A DNA stretch of 64,000 nt, from positions 2,542,001 through 2,606,000 of the forward strand of contig NZ_CP018620.1 of the NCBI RefSeq assembly GCF_001908275.1, given 5' to 3'. This stretch comes from Paenibacillus xylanexedens (GTDB taxonomy: Bacteria > Bacillota > Bacilli > Paenibacillales > Paenibacillaceae). The translations under genes were made by a program, and so were the position numbers. The notes beneath the pieces were generated by a model. That model was given only the letters and a program-made list of their open reading frames with translations. It made no database searches and had not been told where the DNA came from. This document shows, piece by piece, positions 33,321 through 42,079 of this stretch (its first letter is position 1; every line of letters begins with the position of its first letter).

Positions 33321-35081
33321 TTAATTGGTTTCGGACGGCCCATCCCATATTAAGCGAATGATCGTTCCTTCACCAGGGGTGGACTGTACCTCAATACGAC
33401 CATTCATGGCTTCGATCAAACCTTTGGTTACCGCCATACCCAGCCCTGATCCAACATCCGATGTACCTGTATCTGTACCGCGATAGTATCGTTCAAATAA
33501 CTTCCATACCGTCTCGGAGTCCATGCCGCGTCCATTATCGGCAAACTGAATGCTGAATGCATCTGCGTGTTCACCAGAATGCACACTGACAACCAGGATG
33601 GACTCGGGCGGATTATGAAGAAGGGCATTGGCAGTCAGATTATCCACAATTCGTTCAAACGACGGAATATGGACAAGTCCATACACTGGTACTTCGGAAG
33701 GTTGGAATAGGATGCGTCCTTCCCCATATGCCGGGTTCCGTTCAGCGCGCTGGATCAGATCACGAAGTAACGTATTTACGTCAGTCTCTTCCGCCACAGG
33801 TTGATATCCTCCACTGCGTAATCGATAGGTCATGGCAAGGTCGTTGACAAGCCTGTCCATATACATGGACTTATCGAGCATTATGCCTGCGAATTCCCTG
33901 ACTTCCTCCGTGGTCCAGCTATATTTATCTGCCTCAAGCATATGCGCATAACCCTGAATGGAGGAGAGGGGCGTCTTCAGGTCATGTGTTATGCCAGCGA
34001 TCCATTCCTCCCGCAGAGAATCGGTCTGTTTCCGAAGTTCTTCATCTTGCTTCAATGTGTGAGACAGGGCCTGCATGGAGTGAAGTACTTCAGCATATAC
34101 CTTGTATTTTCGCTTCCACTTTCCGTTACGACGCTGACTGCGAGGGATTCCGAAGGCTCCAGTAGGTTCCTCGTAGTGCCCCCTCTCCAGACGCTGTAAC
34201 CATTGGAGCATATGCAGCATGGGTGAGCCAAATCGGTTGGCATACCAGAAGGCAAGCAAAATGAGCAGCATGATGATAGACACGATCAATATAACCAATG
34301 CCGGTTCCAGAATAAAACTGTAGGGGTTTTGAGTTCCGGTCGCCAATGGATCACCAGGTATGCTAATCAGCCAGGTGGTTTCATTCTGTTCGTCGTACCA
34401 CGTTGCAACAGACATACCTGATCGACTCGGATAGCGAATTTGCAGAACCAGTTCCTGAATGGTGTATTCGCTTGGTACGCCCATGGCTGGTTTATTATAG
34501 GAGGAGAGCTCGCTTCCTGATGCGTCCAATACTTGAAGATAAGCATTGGCGGCATGGAGGGCCTCCTGTTGGTCGGGCCGAAGGTCAAGCTTCCCGTTGG
34601 TGAAAGCAAGGTCTGAACGAATGTTATTCATTAAGGACTTGGCCGGATTACTCTCGCCATATAACAAGGTGAAGTTCTTCCCGTTTTTCTCCCGGATCAG
34701 CATGACGATCTGATAAGGAAAAGGCTTCTGGCCTTCCCAGTATGCAATCAATTCCCCCGGTTTATAGTGAGTAGGAACATCGGCGGGTGTGTGGTATTCA
34801 TCAATGGCGTAACCTTGTTCATCCAAAACTTGGAGCCAGCCTTGATATTTATCCACTTGCTTTAGCAATTCGGGGTCATATCGGATCGTATCATCCGGCA
34901 TGATCTCTGCTGTATTAATTAATTGGTCCAGACCGTTGGCAGCAAAATCATCTACCAGATTCACTTCATTCACCTTTTGCACGACCCAGTAAGTCGCTAC
35001 AGACCCAAGCAGGATGATAAGAACGACTGCACCGGCAAGCATCCCGATAAACCGGGTCATTAACCTGCGACGAATACTCAT
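33321..35081 (-). CDS. Sensor histidine kinase
   Basis: The 586-residue kinase has TM1 (about 12-34), a large extracytoplasmic sensor (about 35-255), TM2 (about 258-280), a linker, an H-box GITHDLKTPLSS, an N-box (NLTANALLHNP), DNGRGMD and a GSGLGMAV glycine-rich loop. The signal is unknown, though the size of the extracellular part suggests a periplasm-side ligand or protein. It overlaps the response regulator gene by four bases (ATGA), so the pair is co-translated. Confidence 0.93.
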   Translation of the reverse strand: MSIRRRLMTRFIGMLAGAVVLIILLGSVATYWVVQKVNEVNLVDDFAANGLDQLINTAEIMPDDTIRYDPELLKQVDKYQGWLQVLDEQGYAIDEYHTPADVPTHYKPGELIAYWEGQKPFPYQIVMLIREKNGKNFTLLYGESNPAKSLMNNIRSDLAFTNGKLDLRPDQQEALHAANAYLQVLDASGSELSSYNKPAMGVPSEYTIQELVLQIRYPSRSGMSVATWYDEQNETTWLISIPGDPLATGTQNPYSFILEPALVILIVSIIMLLILLAFWYANRFGSPMLHMLQWLQRLERGHYEEPTGAFGIPRSQRRNGKWKRKYKVYAEVLHSMQALSHTLKQDEELRKQTDSLREEWIAGITHDLKTPLSSIQGYAHMLEADKYSWTTEEVREFAGIMLDKSMYMDRLVNDLAMTYRLRSGGYQPVAEETDVNTLLRDLIQRAERNPAYGEGRILFQPSEVPVYGLVHIPSFERIVDNLTANALLHNPPESILVVSVHSGEHADAFSIQFADNGRGMDSETVWKLFERYYRGTDTGTSDVGSGLGMAVTKGLIEAMNGRIEVQSTPGEGTIIRLIWDGPSETN

Positions 35082-35839
35082 GGGCGTGACACATGTTCCG
35101 GCTGAATCAGTTTGTAACCCAGACCCCGGACGTTGACGAGAAACACCGGATTGGAAGGATCGGCTTCAATGCGCTCCCGAATGCGGTGAATATGAACCAT
35201 CACGGTATTGTCATCACTAATGGCTTCCGAGCCCCAGACCCGCTCATATAGATCTGATTTGGTGAAAATTCGATTGGGATGTTTGCAGAAAAAGAGTAAC
35301 AGTTGGAACACAAGTGCCGGACAAGATACGGACTCACCTTCAACACGAAGTTCACCAGCCCACTCCAGCACTTGAAACCGTCCAAAGTCGTACACGCCTT
35401 CCGATGTGCTGGGATATGACGTATTTACGTTAGATGGGACGTGATCCGAGATCGCTGCGGTTTTAGATGGTAAATAACGCTTCAGTAATGATTTAATTCG
35501 AGCAACGACTTCCAGAGGATTAAAGGGTTTGGCAACATAATCGTCACCACCAACAGCGAATCCGGTTAATTTGTCATAATCGGTTGTTTTGGCCGTCAGA
35601 AACAGGATGGGCGCATCGGTGACCTGTCGTAGAAAAGGACAGATTTCCAGTCCGCTTTTGCCAGGAAGCATGATGTCGAGCACGATGCAATGATACGTCT
35701 TGTTGTTGCATGCCTCGATGGCAGCTTCGCCTGTTGTAACGGTATCAATATCGAGAAACTGCTCTTTGAGCAGAACGGTTTTGAGCATATGCAGAATAGC
35801 CTGTTCATCATCCACAAGCAGTAATGAGACGTTATCCAT
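35078..35839 (-). CDS. OmpR/VanR-family response regulator
   Basis: The 253-residue protein has a receiver domain (acidic DDE near residue 11, phospho-acceptor Asp in LDIMLPGKSG, Lys in DDYVAKPFNPLE) and a winged-helix output domain ending with NTVMVHIHRIRERIE. A Ser/Thr-rich linker of about 20 residues separates them, longer than usual. It leads the operon with the kinase downstream. Two TTAAGA boxes 11 bp apart lie upstream, consistent with self-regulation. Confidence 0.93.
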   Translation of the reverse strand: MDNVSLLLVDDEQAILHMLKTVLLKEQFLDIDTVTTGEAAIEACNNKTYHCIVLDIMLPGKSGLEICPFLRQVTDAPILFLTAKTTDYDKLTGFAVGGDDYVAKPFNPLEVVARIKSLLKRYLPSKTAAISDHVPSNVNTSYPSTSEGVYDFGRFQVLEWAGELRVEGESVSCPALVFQLLLFFCKHPNRIFTKSDLYERVWGSEAISDDNTVMVHIHRIRERIEADPSNPVFLVNVRGLGYKLIQPEHVSRP

Positions 35840-35921
35840 AGTTTAAAAATGACCTCCTGATCCTTCCGTTGTGTGTATTGCTAATCATACCATCCAAGAA
35901 GGCTGTATAACGTATGAGCTA

Positions 35922-35938
35922 TCTTAACGGAATCTTAA
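35922..35938 (-). promoter_or_regulatory. Tandem TTAAGA boxes, likely response-regulator site
   Basis: On the minus strand TTAAGA occurs at 35938-35933 and 35927-35922, 11 bp apart. This is the usual geometry of OmpR-family dimers. It lies between the response regulator gene and the divergent M23 gene. Confidence 0.55.
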
Positions 35939-36059
35939 TTATGCAGCGTTAGAAGGCAAGACGAGTTTAACTACTGGTAAGTTGGGGTTAGACGAAGGAT
36001 AAGACTCATTCTGTACACTTAACTGGAAAGTATAACGATTAGCAGAAGGGATGTTGAAA

Positions 36060-37160
36060 ATGAACAGAGAAGGTCATGTGAAATCAGAGCAACATACACA
36101 TTCGAAATTACAGAATAGAAAGGGCTGGAAGGTGCTTGCGATTACCCTTGGAGCTTGCGTAATACTGTCTGCTTGCGGCAACAGTAACTCCATTACTTCC
36201 GACCAGGCAGAGCAGCAGTCAGCAGAACAGGCGTCCAATAATGAAGCGAGCGAGAACTCCAATCAGGAGCAGAACTCAAGTTCAGAGGTGAGCGCGATGG
36301 TTACACCGGACAATTTCATAGATACGCTGATGAACGGTTCAAAGGATGCAATCTATAATCAATTCTCTCCCGAATTGAAGGGGACGTTAACGCTTGAACA
36401 GTTCAAAACGACTGCCGATCCTTTTTTGGAGGGTGTTGAATCATGGGAGCAAGTGGTAGACGCCAAAATGAATCAAATATCTGAGGTGGCCTGGAAGGAT
36501 CAGACTGGGACGAAAGGAATTCGAGCTTATTTTTCCGAAGAAAATCAAATTGAAGGTCTCTCGATCCAACCGCTGCAAGCTCATGAGGACACGGATGCCA
36601 AATTCACCAAAACGGAATTTCAATTGCCGATGAAGGGAGAATGGTATGTATTCTGGGGAGGTAATGATGTGTTGTCGAACTATCATTATGAGCATGAAAC
36701 CCAGCGGTATGCGCTGGATATCGTACGGACCAAAGAGCAATCCAGTTATCAAGGTGATGCAAAGGAAAATCAAAACTACTATGCTTTTGGTGAACCGCTC
36801 TATGCAGCTGCCGATGGTACTGTGGTCGATATCAAAAATGATATACCGGACAATGTACCGGGTGTCATGAATCCGGAAGAACCGGCTGGTAACTACGTGG
36901 TAATCGACCATGGCAACAGTGAATACAGCATCACAGGACACATCAAGGAAGGCAGTGTTTCGGTCAAAAAAGGAGATAAGCTCAAGCAGGGAGACCCTAT
37001 CGGTGAGCTTGGTAATTCGGGAAATTCCAGTGAAGCTCATCTGCATTTCCAGGTATCGGATGGCCCGGATCTGTTCACATCTCGCTCAATTAACATTCGT
37101 TGGGCAGACCAGAGTCAGCAGTTCACTCGTGGTAACACAATACAGAGACTGCCAGAGTAA
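36060..37160 (+). CDS. M23-family peptidase lipoprotein
   Basis: The 366-residue protein has a signal peptide with lipobox LSAC (Cys39), a Ser/Asn/Gln-rich linker, a DUF3887-like domain (about 75-180) and a LytM/M23 domain with HETQRYALD (Zn ligands), ending with HLHFQV. It should cut peptidoglycan peptides outside the membrane. AAGGG precedes ATG 36060; ATG 36051 is too close to it. It is divergent from the two-component system and may be a target of it (inference). Confidence 0.88.
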   Translation: MNREGHVKSEQHTHSKLQNRKGWKVLAITLGACVILSACGNSNSITSDQAEQQSAEQASNNEASENSNQEQNSSSEVSAMVTPDNFIDTLMNGSKDAIYNQFSPELKGTLTLEQFKTTADPFLEGVESWEQVVDAKMNQISEVAWKDQTGTKGIRAYFSEENQIEGLSIQPLQAHEDTDAKFTKTEFQLPMKGEWYVFWGGNDVLSNYHYEHETQRYALDIVRTKEQSSYQGDAKENQNYYAFGEPLYAAADGTVVDIKNDIPDNVPGVMNPEEPAGNYVVIDHGNSEYSITGHIKEGSVSVKKGDKLKQGDPIGELGNSGNSSEAHLHFQVSDGPDLFTSRSINIRWADQSQQFTRGNTIQRLPE

Positions 37161-37292
37161 TGATGGTGGCGTATCGCCCGCGGTATTGATGAGTAATTCT
37201 CTGTCAGAATGTTAGAGGTGACGAAGGCTTCTATTTTCCATTATAATATCCTCTATGATAATAGAACGATCTGAGATGATGGAGGAATAGCG

Positions 37293-37796
37293 ATGAAACT
37301 GGAAGATGTGCAGATTGAATATGCGCGCCTTGAGGACTTGCCGAGGATTGTGGAAATTTATAATTCTACCATTGAGGGCCGTATGGCAACAGCGGATTTG
37401 GAGCCGGTGACGGTGGAGCAACGTGTTCCGTGGTTCGAGGAACATTCACCGGATCATCGTCCGCTTTGGGTGATGAAGCAGGCAGGGCATGTGGTAGCTT
37501 GGGCAAGTCTCAGCTCGTTCTATGGACGCCCTGCGTATAATGGAACGGTGGAAGTCAGTGTATACGTGGATCAGCAATGCCGCGGAATTGGGGCTGGCGG
37601 ACGTTTGCTCGAAACGGTATTTGCAGCATGTCCTGCACTTGGAATTACAACCATTCTCGGATTTGTCTTCGGGCATAACGAACCGAGTCTGGGGTTATTG
37701 CGCAAGCATGGTTTTGAACAGTGGGGATATTATCCCGAAGTGGCCGTGTTGGATGGTGTGAATAGAGATCTGGCGATTTTGGGCAAAAAAATATAA
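37293..37796 (+). CDS. GNAT N-acetyltransferase (phosphinothricin acetyltransferase-like)
   Basis: The 167-residue protein has the GNAT fold with the acetyl-CoA loop CRGIGAG and resembles the PAT/YncA group (IVEIYNSTIEGRMATADLEPVT). Such proteins acetylate small amines or amino acids. GGAGG upstream supports ATG 37293. It is a single gene with a terminator after it. Confidence 0.88.
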   Translation: MKLEDVQIEYARLEDLPRIVEIYNSTIEGRMATADLEPVTVEQRVPWFEEHSPDHRPLWVMKQAGHVVAWASLSSFYGRPAYNGTVEVSVYVDQQCRGIGAGGRLLETVFAACPALGITTILGFVFGHNEPSLGLLRKHGFEQWGYYPEVAVLDGVNRDLAILGKKI

Positions 37797-37829
37797 GTGT
37801 CGTTCTTATTCGTAACATAAGAACACTGA

Positions 37830-37870
37830 AAACCTCCAACCTAAATTAATAGGATTGGAGGTTTTTTTGT
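37830..37870. terminator. Bidirectional intrinsic terminator
   Basis: AAAACCTCCAA (about 37829-37839) pairs with TTGGAGGTTTT (about 37855-37866), followed by T residues, between the GNAT gene and the convergent DinB gene. Confidence 0.88.
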
Positions 37871-37912
37871 CGTTAGACTATATTCTTCGCTATGTGAAAG
37901 TATAGGTTGTGC

Positions 37913-38404
37913 TTACACGCCAAGCTGCTGTTTAATCTCTTGAATCTGTCCCAGATGACGTTCCTCATGATAACTTGCAAAGTCAATCCATTGGGTAAGA
38001 TCCATCTCACCAAATACGGGATGAGGAAAGGACTTGCTACGCAGCAGGTCAGGATCATGATCCAATGCAAAGTTATTTAACGCTTGGTGAGATTCGTCCA
38101 GATCATTGCGTACGTCTTCAAGTGCTTCAGACGCTGCTGGAGGCTGAAGATGGGGTGGTGCCTCGACGGAGCGGCTGCGGTGCAACGATAATTCATATGG
38201 TTTTTTGTCCACAGACACCGTCTGTTCCTTCTCGAGGGCTAGGCGGGCTTGTTTTCCAATTACATTTTCCATCAGATTCAGATGTCGTAGTACTTGCATA
38301 ATACTCCATTGTTGGGGTGAAGGTTTTCGGTTCAATTGTTCTTCTTCGAGTCCAGAAACTGCTTCCCAGATTTGGTTGCGTATATCGTCATTACGAGTAA
38401 ACAT
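37913..38404 (-). CDS. DinB-superfamily protein
   Basis: The 163-residue four-helix-bundle protein has metal-ligand-type His residues in VLRHLNLME and YHEERHLGQI, as in DinB_2/YfiT-type proteins. Its role is unknown; some members are thiol-dependent transferases. GGAGAGG gives a normal ribosome site for ATG 38404. Confidence 0.82.
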   Translation of the reverse strand: MFTRNDDIRNQIWEAVSGLEEEQLNRKPSPQQWSIMQVLRHLNLMENVIGKQARLALEKEQTVSVDKKPYELSLHRSRSVEAPPHLQPPAASEALEDVRNDLDESHQALNNFALDHDPDLLRSKSFPHPVFGEMDLTQWIDFASYHEERHLGQIQEIKQQLGV

Positions 38405-38561
38405 TGTGGAATCCTCTCCTTATATACAGGTTCTATGATGCGGGTAGTCTGTGTATGTTCATTACCCCAAATGTGGATGCTTATTCTATAAGCATTGAGA
38501 ATGGAAGAGTGAATGCGAACCTGGGCAAGATTAGCCTTTGTTAGATGTAATCTGTGGCAAA

Positions 38562-38588
38562 TAAAAAAAGCCGTTCTCTATGAACGGG
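38562..38588 (-). terminator. Hairpin with T-run facing left
   Basis: CCGTTC-TCTA-TGAACGG, with seven A residues at its left on the + strand. This acts as a terminator only for leftward transcripts, yet no leftward gene ends here. It sits just before the amtB-operon promoter. Confidence 0.6.
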
Positions 38589-38621
38589 TTCATTTCCATC
38601 CATACCAAGTCCAAAAAAAGA

Positions 38622-38650
38622 TTGACGGGCAGGCCCCGGCAAACTATAAT
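38622..38650 (+). promoter_or_regulatory. Promoter of the coiled-coil/amtB operon
   Basis: TTGACG (38622-38627), a 17-bp GC-rich spacer and a perfect TATAAT (38645-38650). The leader to the 38691 start is about 35 nt. No TnrA or GlnR site was identified by eye. Confidence 0.8.
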
Positions 38651-38690
38651 CGGTACAAGTAACTTGATATGTAAGGAGTCCTGACATGAT

Positions 38691-39110
38691 ATGTTAGTAA
38701 TCGACGAGGTGTATCACCATACAGCATTGCAAATATCATCGTCCGATTTATTGTACCTTATCGAACGGCTGAAGGTCAAAAAAGAAAATGAGATCGAAAC
38801 GCTCAAGAAAAAGATCGAACAGTTCGAACAAAAGCGTCGAGCGGAAGAGGTTGCTTATCAATCGTTGTCGCCTGTACGCAAATGGTTTGCGGGCCGCCCC
38901 GCATCCCATCATCAGGCGGTGGAGTATATGGTGCAGGTGAAGGAACGTTTTCGCAAGATGGAACAGATTCGCAGACGCATACGTGAATTGGATCAGATCG
39001 CAGAACGAATTAAGCATCCGGACAGCATTGAGCGTGACGAGATTGAGCTTGCGCCCGATACAATTCGTGAGCTCAGACAGCTTAGTGAAACGGAGGATGT
39101 ACAAACATGA
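38691..39110 (+). CDS. Coiled-coil protein encoded with amtB
   Basis: This 139-residue protein is highly charged and mostly helical, with two coiled-coil stretches (about 18-50 and 80-110; KKENEIETLKKKIEQFEQK) and no membrane segment. No family was recognised, and it is not a PII (GlnK) protein. AAGGAG is 12 nt before ATG 38691. It overlaps amtB by four bases, which implies coupled translation and a possible role with the transporter. Confidence 0.7.
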   Translation: MLVIDEVYHHTALQISSSDLLYLIERLKVKKENEIETLKKKIEQFEQKRRAEEVAYQSLSPVRKWFAGRPASHHQAVEYMVQVKERFRKMEQIRRRIRELDQIAERIKHPDSIERDEIELAPDTIRELRQLSETEDVQT

Positions 39111-40396
39111 CTTTGGAGACGTTAAGCACCGGGATTGATACGGTCTGGGTCGTACTGAGTGCAGCGATGATTTTATTGATGGAGGGTGGATTCGCCCTGC
39201 TCGAGGCTGGCTTTGTGCGTTATAAAAATAGTGTGAACATTATTATGAAGGTATTTGCTGACATTACGATTGGAACGTTGCTGTTCTATGCCATCGGTTT
39301 TGGACTGATGTATGGTTCGGACGTAGGCGGTTTTGCGGGAGTAACGGGATTTTTCCTGAATGGGGATTTGTCTCACCTGGACGTGCCAGTATCTCTGGAG
39401 ACATTCTGGTTGTTCCAGGCTGCCTTTACCATTGCTGTTATTTCAATCGTTTCAGGAGCGGTAGCCGAGCGGATCAACTTCCGTGCCTACCTGTTGTATA
39501 TCATATTGATGACGGCGATCATCTATCCAATTGGTGGACACTGGGCATGGGGCGGCGGCTGGCTTAGTCAGCTGGGGATGCAGGACTTTGCCGGTTCTGC
39601 TGTCATCCATGCACTCGGCGGATTCTCGGCACTGGCTGCTGCGATTATCATTGGCCCACGTAAAGGGAAGTACACGCCACTTGGCGTAAGTGCCATTGCA
39701 CTCCCAAGCAATCTGCCACTGGCATCTGTAGGTGCATTTTTATTATGGTTCGGCTGGTTTGGCTTCAATGCGGGTAGTACACTCAGCGCGACGGATGTAA
39801 GAATTGGTCACATTGCCATTGTCACGATGTTATCTGCGGCTTCGGGTGGTGCAGTTACGCTGTTGTATACGTTATTCCGCTTCAATCGTTCAGATGCACC
39901 CTCGGTCATTAACGGTTCGCTTGCGGGACTGGTCGGTATTACGGCAGGCTGTGCTTTTGTTGGTGATGTAGCAGCGATATTCATTGGGGCAGTATCTGGC
40001 TTGTTGATGATGGCTGCCACTAACTGGCTGGACCGTCGGCAGATTGATGATCCAGTTGGTGCTTTCCCGGTGCATGCCGCATCAGGGATGTGGGGCACGA
40101 TTGCTGTAGGTCTGTTTGCCACGGATGGTGGATTATTTATGGGCGGCGGCTGGAGGTTGCTGGGTGTTCAGGCACTTGGCCTTACAGCCCTGGTCATCTG
40201 GGGATTCGCCATGACCTGGATCGGGTTAAAGCTGATTGGCAAAATTGTGCCTGTGCGTTCGACAGAAGAAGAGGAAGATCTGGGTCTGGATATCAGCTAT
40301 CATGGTGTGATGGCAGCCCATCAGGCCCATGAATTCCTGGACGGTGAGGAGCATATGCGTGCTTACCAGGAAAAATCTTCTGAACCAAATCGTTAA
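39107..40396 (+). CDS. amtB: Ammonium transporter, Amt/Rh family
   Basis: The 429-residue channel has eleven expected helices. The paired pore His residues are in GSAVIHALGG and FPVHAASGMWG, and WGGGWL is a family motif. No N-terminal signal peptide is needed in this family. It conducts ammonium across the membrane. The GlnK partner gene usually beside amtB is missing here; the preceding gene encodes a coiled-coil protein. A terminator at 40418-40445 follows. Confidence 0.94.
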   Translation: MTLETLSTGIDTVWVVLSAAMILLMEGGFALLEAGFVRYKNSVNIIMKVFADITIGTLLFYAIGFGLMYGSDVGGFAGVTGFFLNGDLSHLDVPVSLETFWLFQAAFTIAVISIVSGAVAERINFRAYLLYIILMTAIIYPIGGHWAWGGGWLSQLGMQDFAGSAVIHALGGFSALAAAIIIGPRKGKYTPLGVSAIALPSNLPLASVGAFLLWFGWFGFNAGSTLSATDVRIGHIAIVTMLSAASGGAVTLLYTLFRFNRSDAPSVINGSLAGLVGITAGCAFVGDVAAIFIGAVSGLLMMAATNWLDRRQIDDPVGAFPVHAASGMWGTIAVGLFATDGGLFMGGGWRLLGVQALGLTALVIWGFAMTWIGLKLIGKIVPVRSTEEEEDLGLDISYHGVMAAHQAHEFLDGEEHMRAYQEKSSEPNR

Positions 40397-40417
40397 ATGG
40401 ATATAGGATGAAGAAGT

Positions 40418-40446
40418 AGACTGACAGGGGATGTCAGTCTCTTTTC
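40418..40446 (+). terminator. Intrinsic terminator of the amtB operon
   Basis: AGACTGACA (about 40417-40425) pairs with TGTCAGTCT (about 40432-40440), followed by CTTTTCT. Repeat copy C begins directly after. Confidence 0.85.
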
Positions 40447-40447
40447 T

Positions 40448-40683
40448 CTATATAAATTGAACTACACATTTACACGAGAACGTAGAGGACAGAAAGAACC
40501 TGAAGAAACGAAGAGTTCGCCTATAAGCTTTCTGCAAGAAAGCTACATCGGAAGCATACGCTATCCCCGGATTTTTACCTTTGCAAAGGTGAATCTAAAA
40601 AATTCTGAGGATAACAGCGATCGGAAGGTTGTTCTGTCATCGGAGTGGTAAGTGTAAAATATTCTTAAGTTCAATTTATATAG
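40448..40683 (+). repeat. Dispersed TIR element, copy C (236 bp, long form)
   Basis: CTATATAAATTGAAC (40448-40462) and GTTCAATTTATATAG (40669-40683) are perfect 15-bp inverted repeats. Subterminal TTTACAC/GTGTAAA repeats and the shared GGATAACAGCGATCGGAAGG core match copy A closely. It is the best-preserved copy. It lies in the same orientation as A and opposite to D. Confidence 0.9.
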
Positions 40684-40774
40684 AAGCAGGGAAAGACGTC
40701 CGGGCGGAAGAATATACAGGTGTGAACCTGAATATGTCTCAGCATAGGTGTATTGTCAAAAGGGGAGGATCTAT

Positions 40775-41716
40775 ATGATTAAGCCAGAACAATGTGAACG
40801 TCTGACCAGGAAAGCCCGTAAAACACTTGAGGAATATGGTTTGGGAGTTGCTGCCGATCTGTTGTTATCTTCAAGCCGCTGGGGAATTCGCCTCGATGTA
40901 TCCACACTGGACGAATATCGCAGGACAGGAAACTCACGTGTGGGTGGGCATCCGGATTTGCCGAGTCGCATGGAATGGCCCGTAACACAAGAAGGGGTTC
41001 CAATGACTTTCCTGGCCCAACTGAACCTGGTGGATTTGTCGCCGTATACGCCGAATGATGGGCGCGGGACTTTGCCTGAACGTGGAATGTTATACTTTTT
41101 CGTTGGCACGGATGAATCTGCTTGTCCCATTGAACATCGTGTGATTTTTGAACCGAGTTCTCATAACCTAATAAGGCGAGAGCCTGAAGGTGATACCGCG
41201 CTGGATGGAGCCCCGTTTGTTGCACATTCGGTGACTGTACTGCCTAATCTGGAGTTTCCTACATATGCATATATAGACGCCAACGCGCTGAATGAGCTCT
41301 CGCCGCCTCAGCTTGAGACCGATGAGGCCGAAGCGGAAGTGAGTCTGTATGACCGATACCTTGAATTCGAGTCGAGCTGGAATCATCCGAGTACGCTGAA
41401 TTGGGGTGGAATGTTTGGATATCCTGACGGGCAGCATCCGGATGCCGAGCATCGTGCCTTGTTACAGATCGCATTGGGAGAAGAGTACGATTATAATGAG
41501 CAGGAGTGTGAGAAGAAGCTGACCAAGCATTACGGCGGTGATGAGGATCGGACATGGCAGGAACTATCCGATACACTGCTGCTGTTGAAGATAGATACAC
41601 ATGATGCTATTGGTTTCCAATGGTGGGATTGCGGGGAACTGCAATTTTTCATTCGCAAGTCTGACTTGGAGGCTGGACGATTCGAGCAAACGTATTGTTC
41701 GTTATACTCAAGTTGA
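40775..41716 (+). CDS. DUF1963 (YwqG-like) protein
   Basis: The 313-residue soluble protein has DUF1963 landmarks: VGGHPDLP, PMTFLAQLNLVDLS, GMLYFFVG and GGMFGYPDGQ. The biochemical role of the family is unknown. AGGGGAGGATC upstream favours ATG 40775 over ATG 40748. It is bracketed by repeat copies C and D in inverted orientation, with 91 bp and 87 bp gaps. Confidence 0.88.
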   Translation: MIKPEQCERLTRKARKTLEEYGLGVAADLLLSSSRWGIRLDVSTLDEYRRTGNSRVGGHPDLPSRMEWPVTQEGVPMTFLAQLNLVDLSPYTPNDGRGTLPERGMLYFFVGTDESACPIEHRVIFEPSSHNLIRREPEGDTALDGAPFVAHSVTVLPNLEFPTYAYIDANALNELSPPQLETDEAEAEVSLYDRYLEFESSWNHPSTLNWGGMFGYPDGQHPDAEHRALLQIALGEEYDYNEQECEKKLTKHYGGDEDRTWQELSDTLLLLKIDTHDAIGFQWWDCGELQFFIRKSDLEAGRFEQTYCSLYSS

Positions 41717-41752
41717 ACAAAGATTTGAAAACAAATAGGCAACAAAATGTCC

Positions 41753-41790
41753 TGAATCCCGTCTATATGAAGGAGGAAGGACTTTTTTTG
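41753..41790 (+). terminator. Weak hairpin terminator
   Basis: GTCCTGAATCC (about 41749-41759) can pair imperfectly with GGAGGAAGGAC (about 41772-41782), followed by seven T residues. It fits the end of the DUF1963 gene. Confidence 0.55.
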
Positions 41791-41802
41791 TTCGTAGATT
41801 GT

Positions 41803-41993
41803 TATATAAATTGAACTAAATAATATTTACACTGCACACTCCGATGACAGAACAACCTTCCGATCGCTGTTATCCCCAGATTTTTTTGATTCCTTTTATA
41901 AAGGGGAAATCCGGGGATAAAGGCGAACGCTCCGCTTCTTCAGGTCCTTTCTGTCCTCTACGTTTTGTGTAAATGTTTTGTTCAATTTATATA
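41803..41993 (-). repeat. Dispersed TIR element, copy D (191 bp, short form)
   Basis: TATATAAATTGAAC (41803-41816) and GTTCAATTTATATA (41980-41993) are perfect 14-bp inverted repeats. The interior hairpin TTATCCCCAGATTT/AAATCCGGGGATAA is nearly perfect. It lacks the insert of about 40 bp found in copies A and C and is in reverse orientation. Confidence 0.9.
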
Positions 41994-42079
41994 GATTTGG
42001 GGTATATATAAGGGAGGGATATCTTGGTTGATAACCGATCATATGTTCTGTATAATGGGATAAAAAGGAAGTGTATCTG

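Noticed and set aside
36441..37046. 201-codon frame antisense to the M23 gene
   Set aside because: Shadow frame; the M23 reading has lipobox and metal motifs.
40457..40651. 64-codon frame inside repeat copy C
   Set aside because: Copies A, B and D do not conserve the same frame; it lacks a ribosome site.
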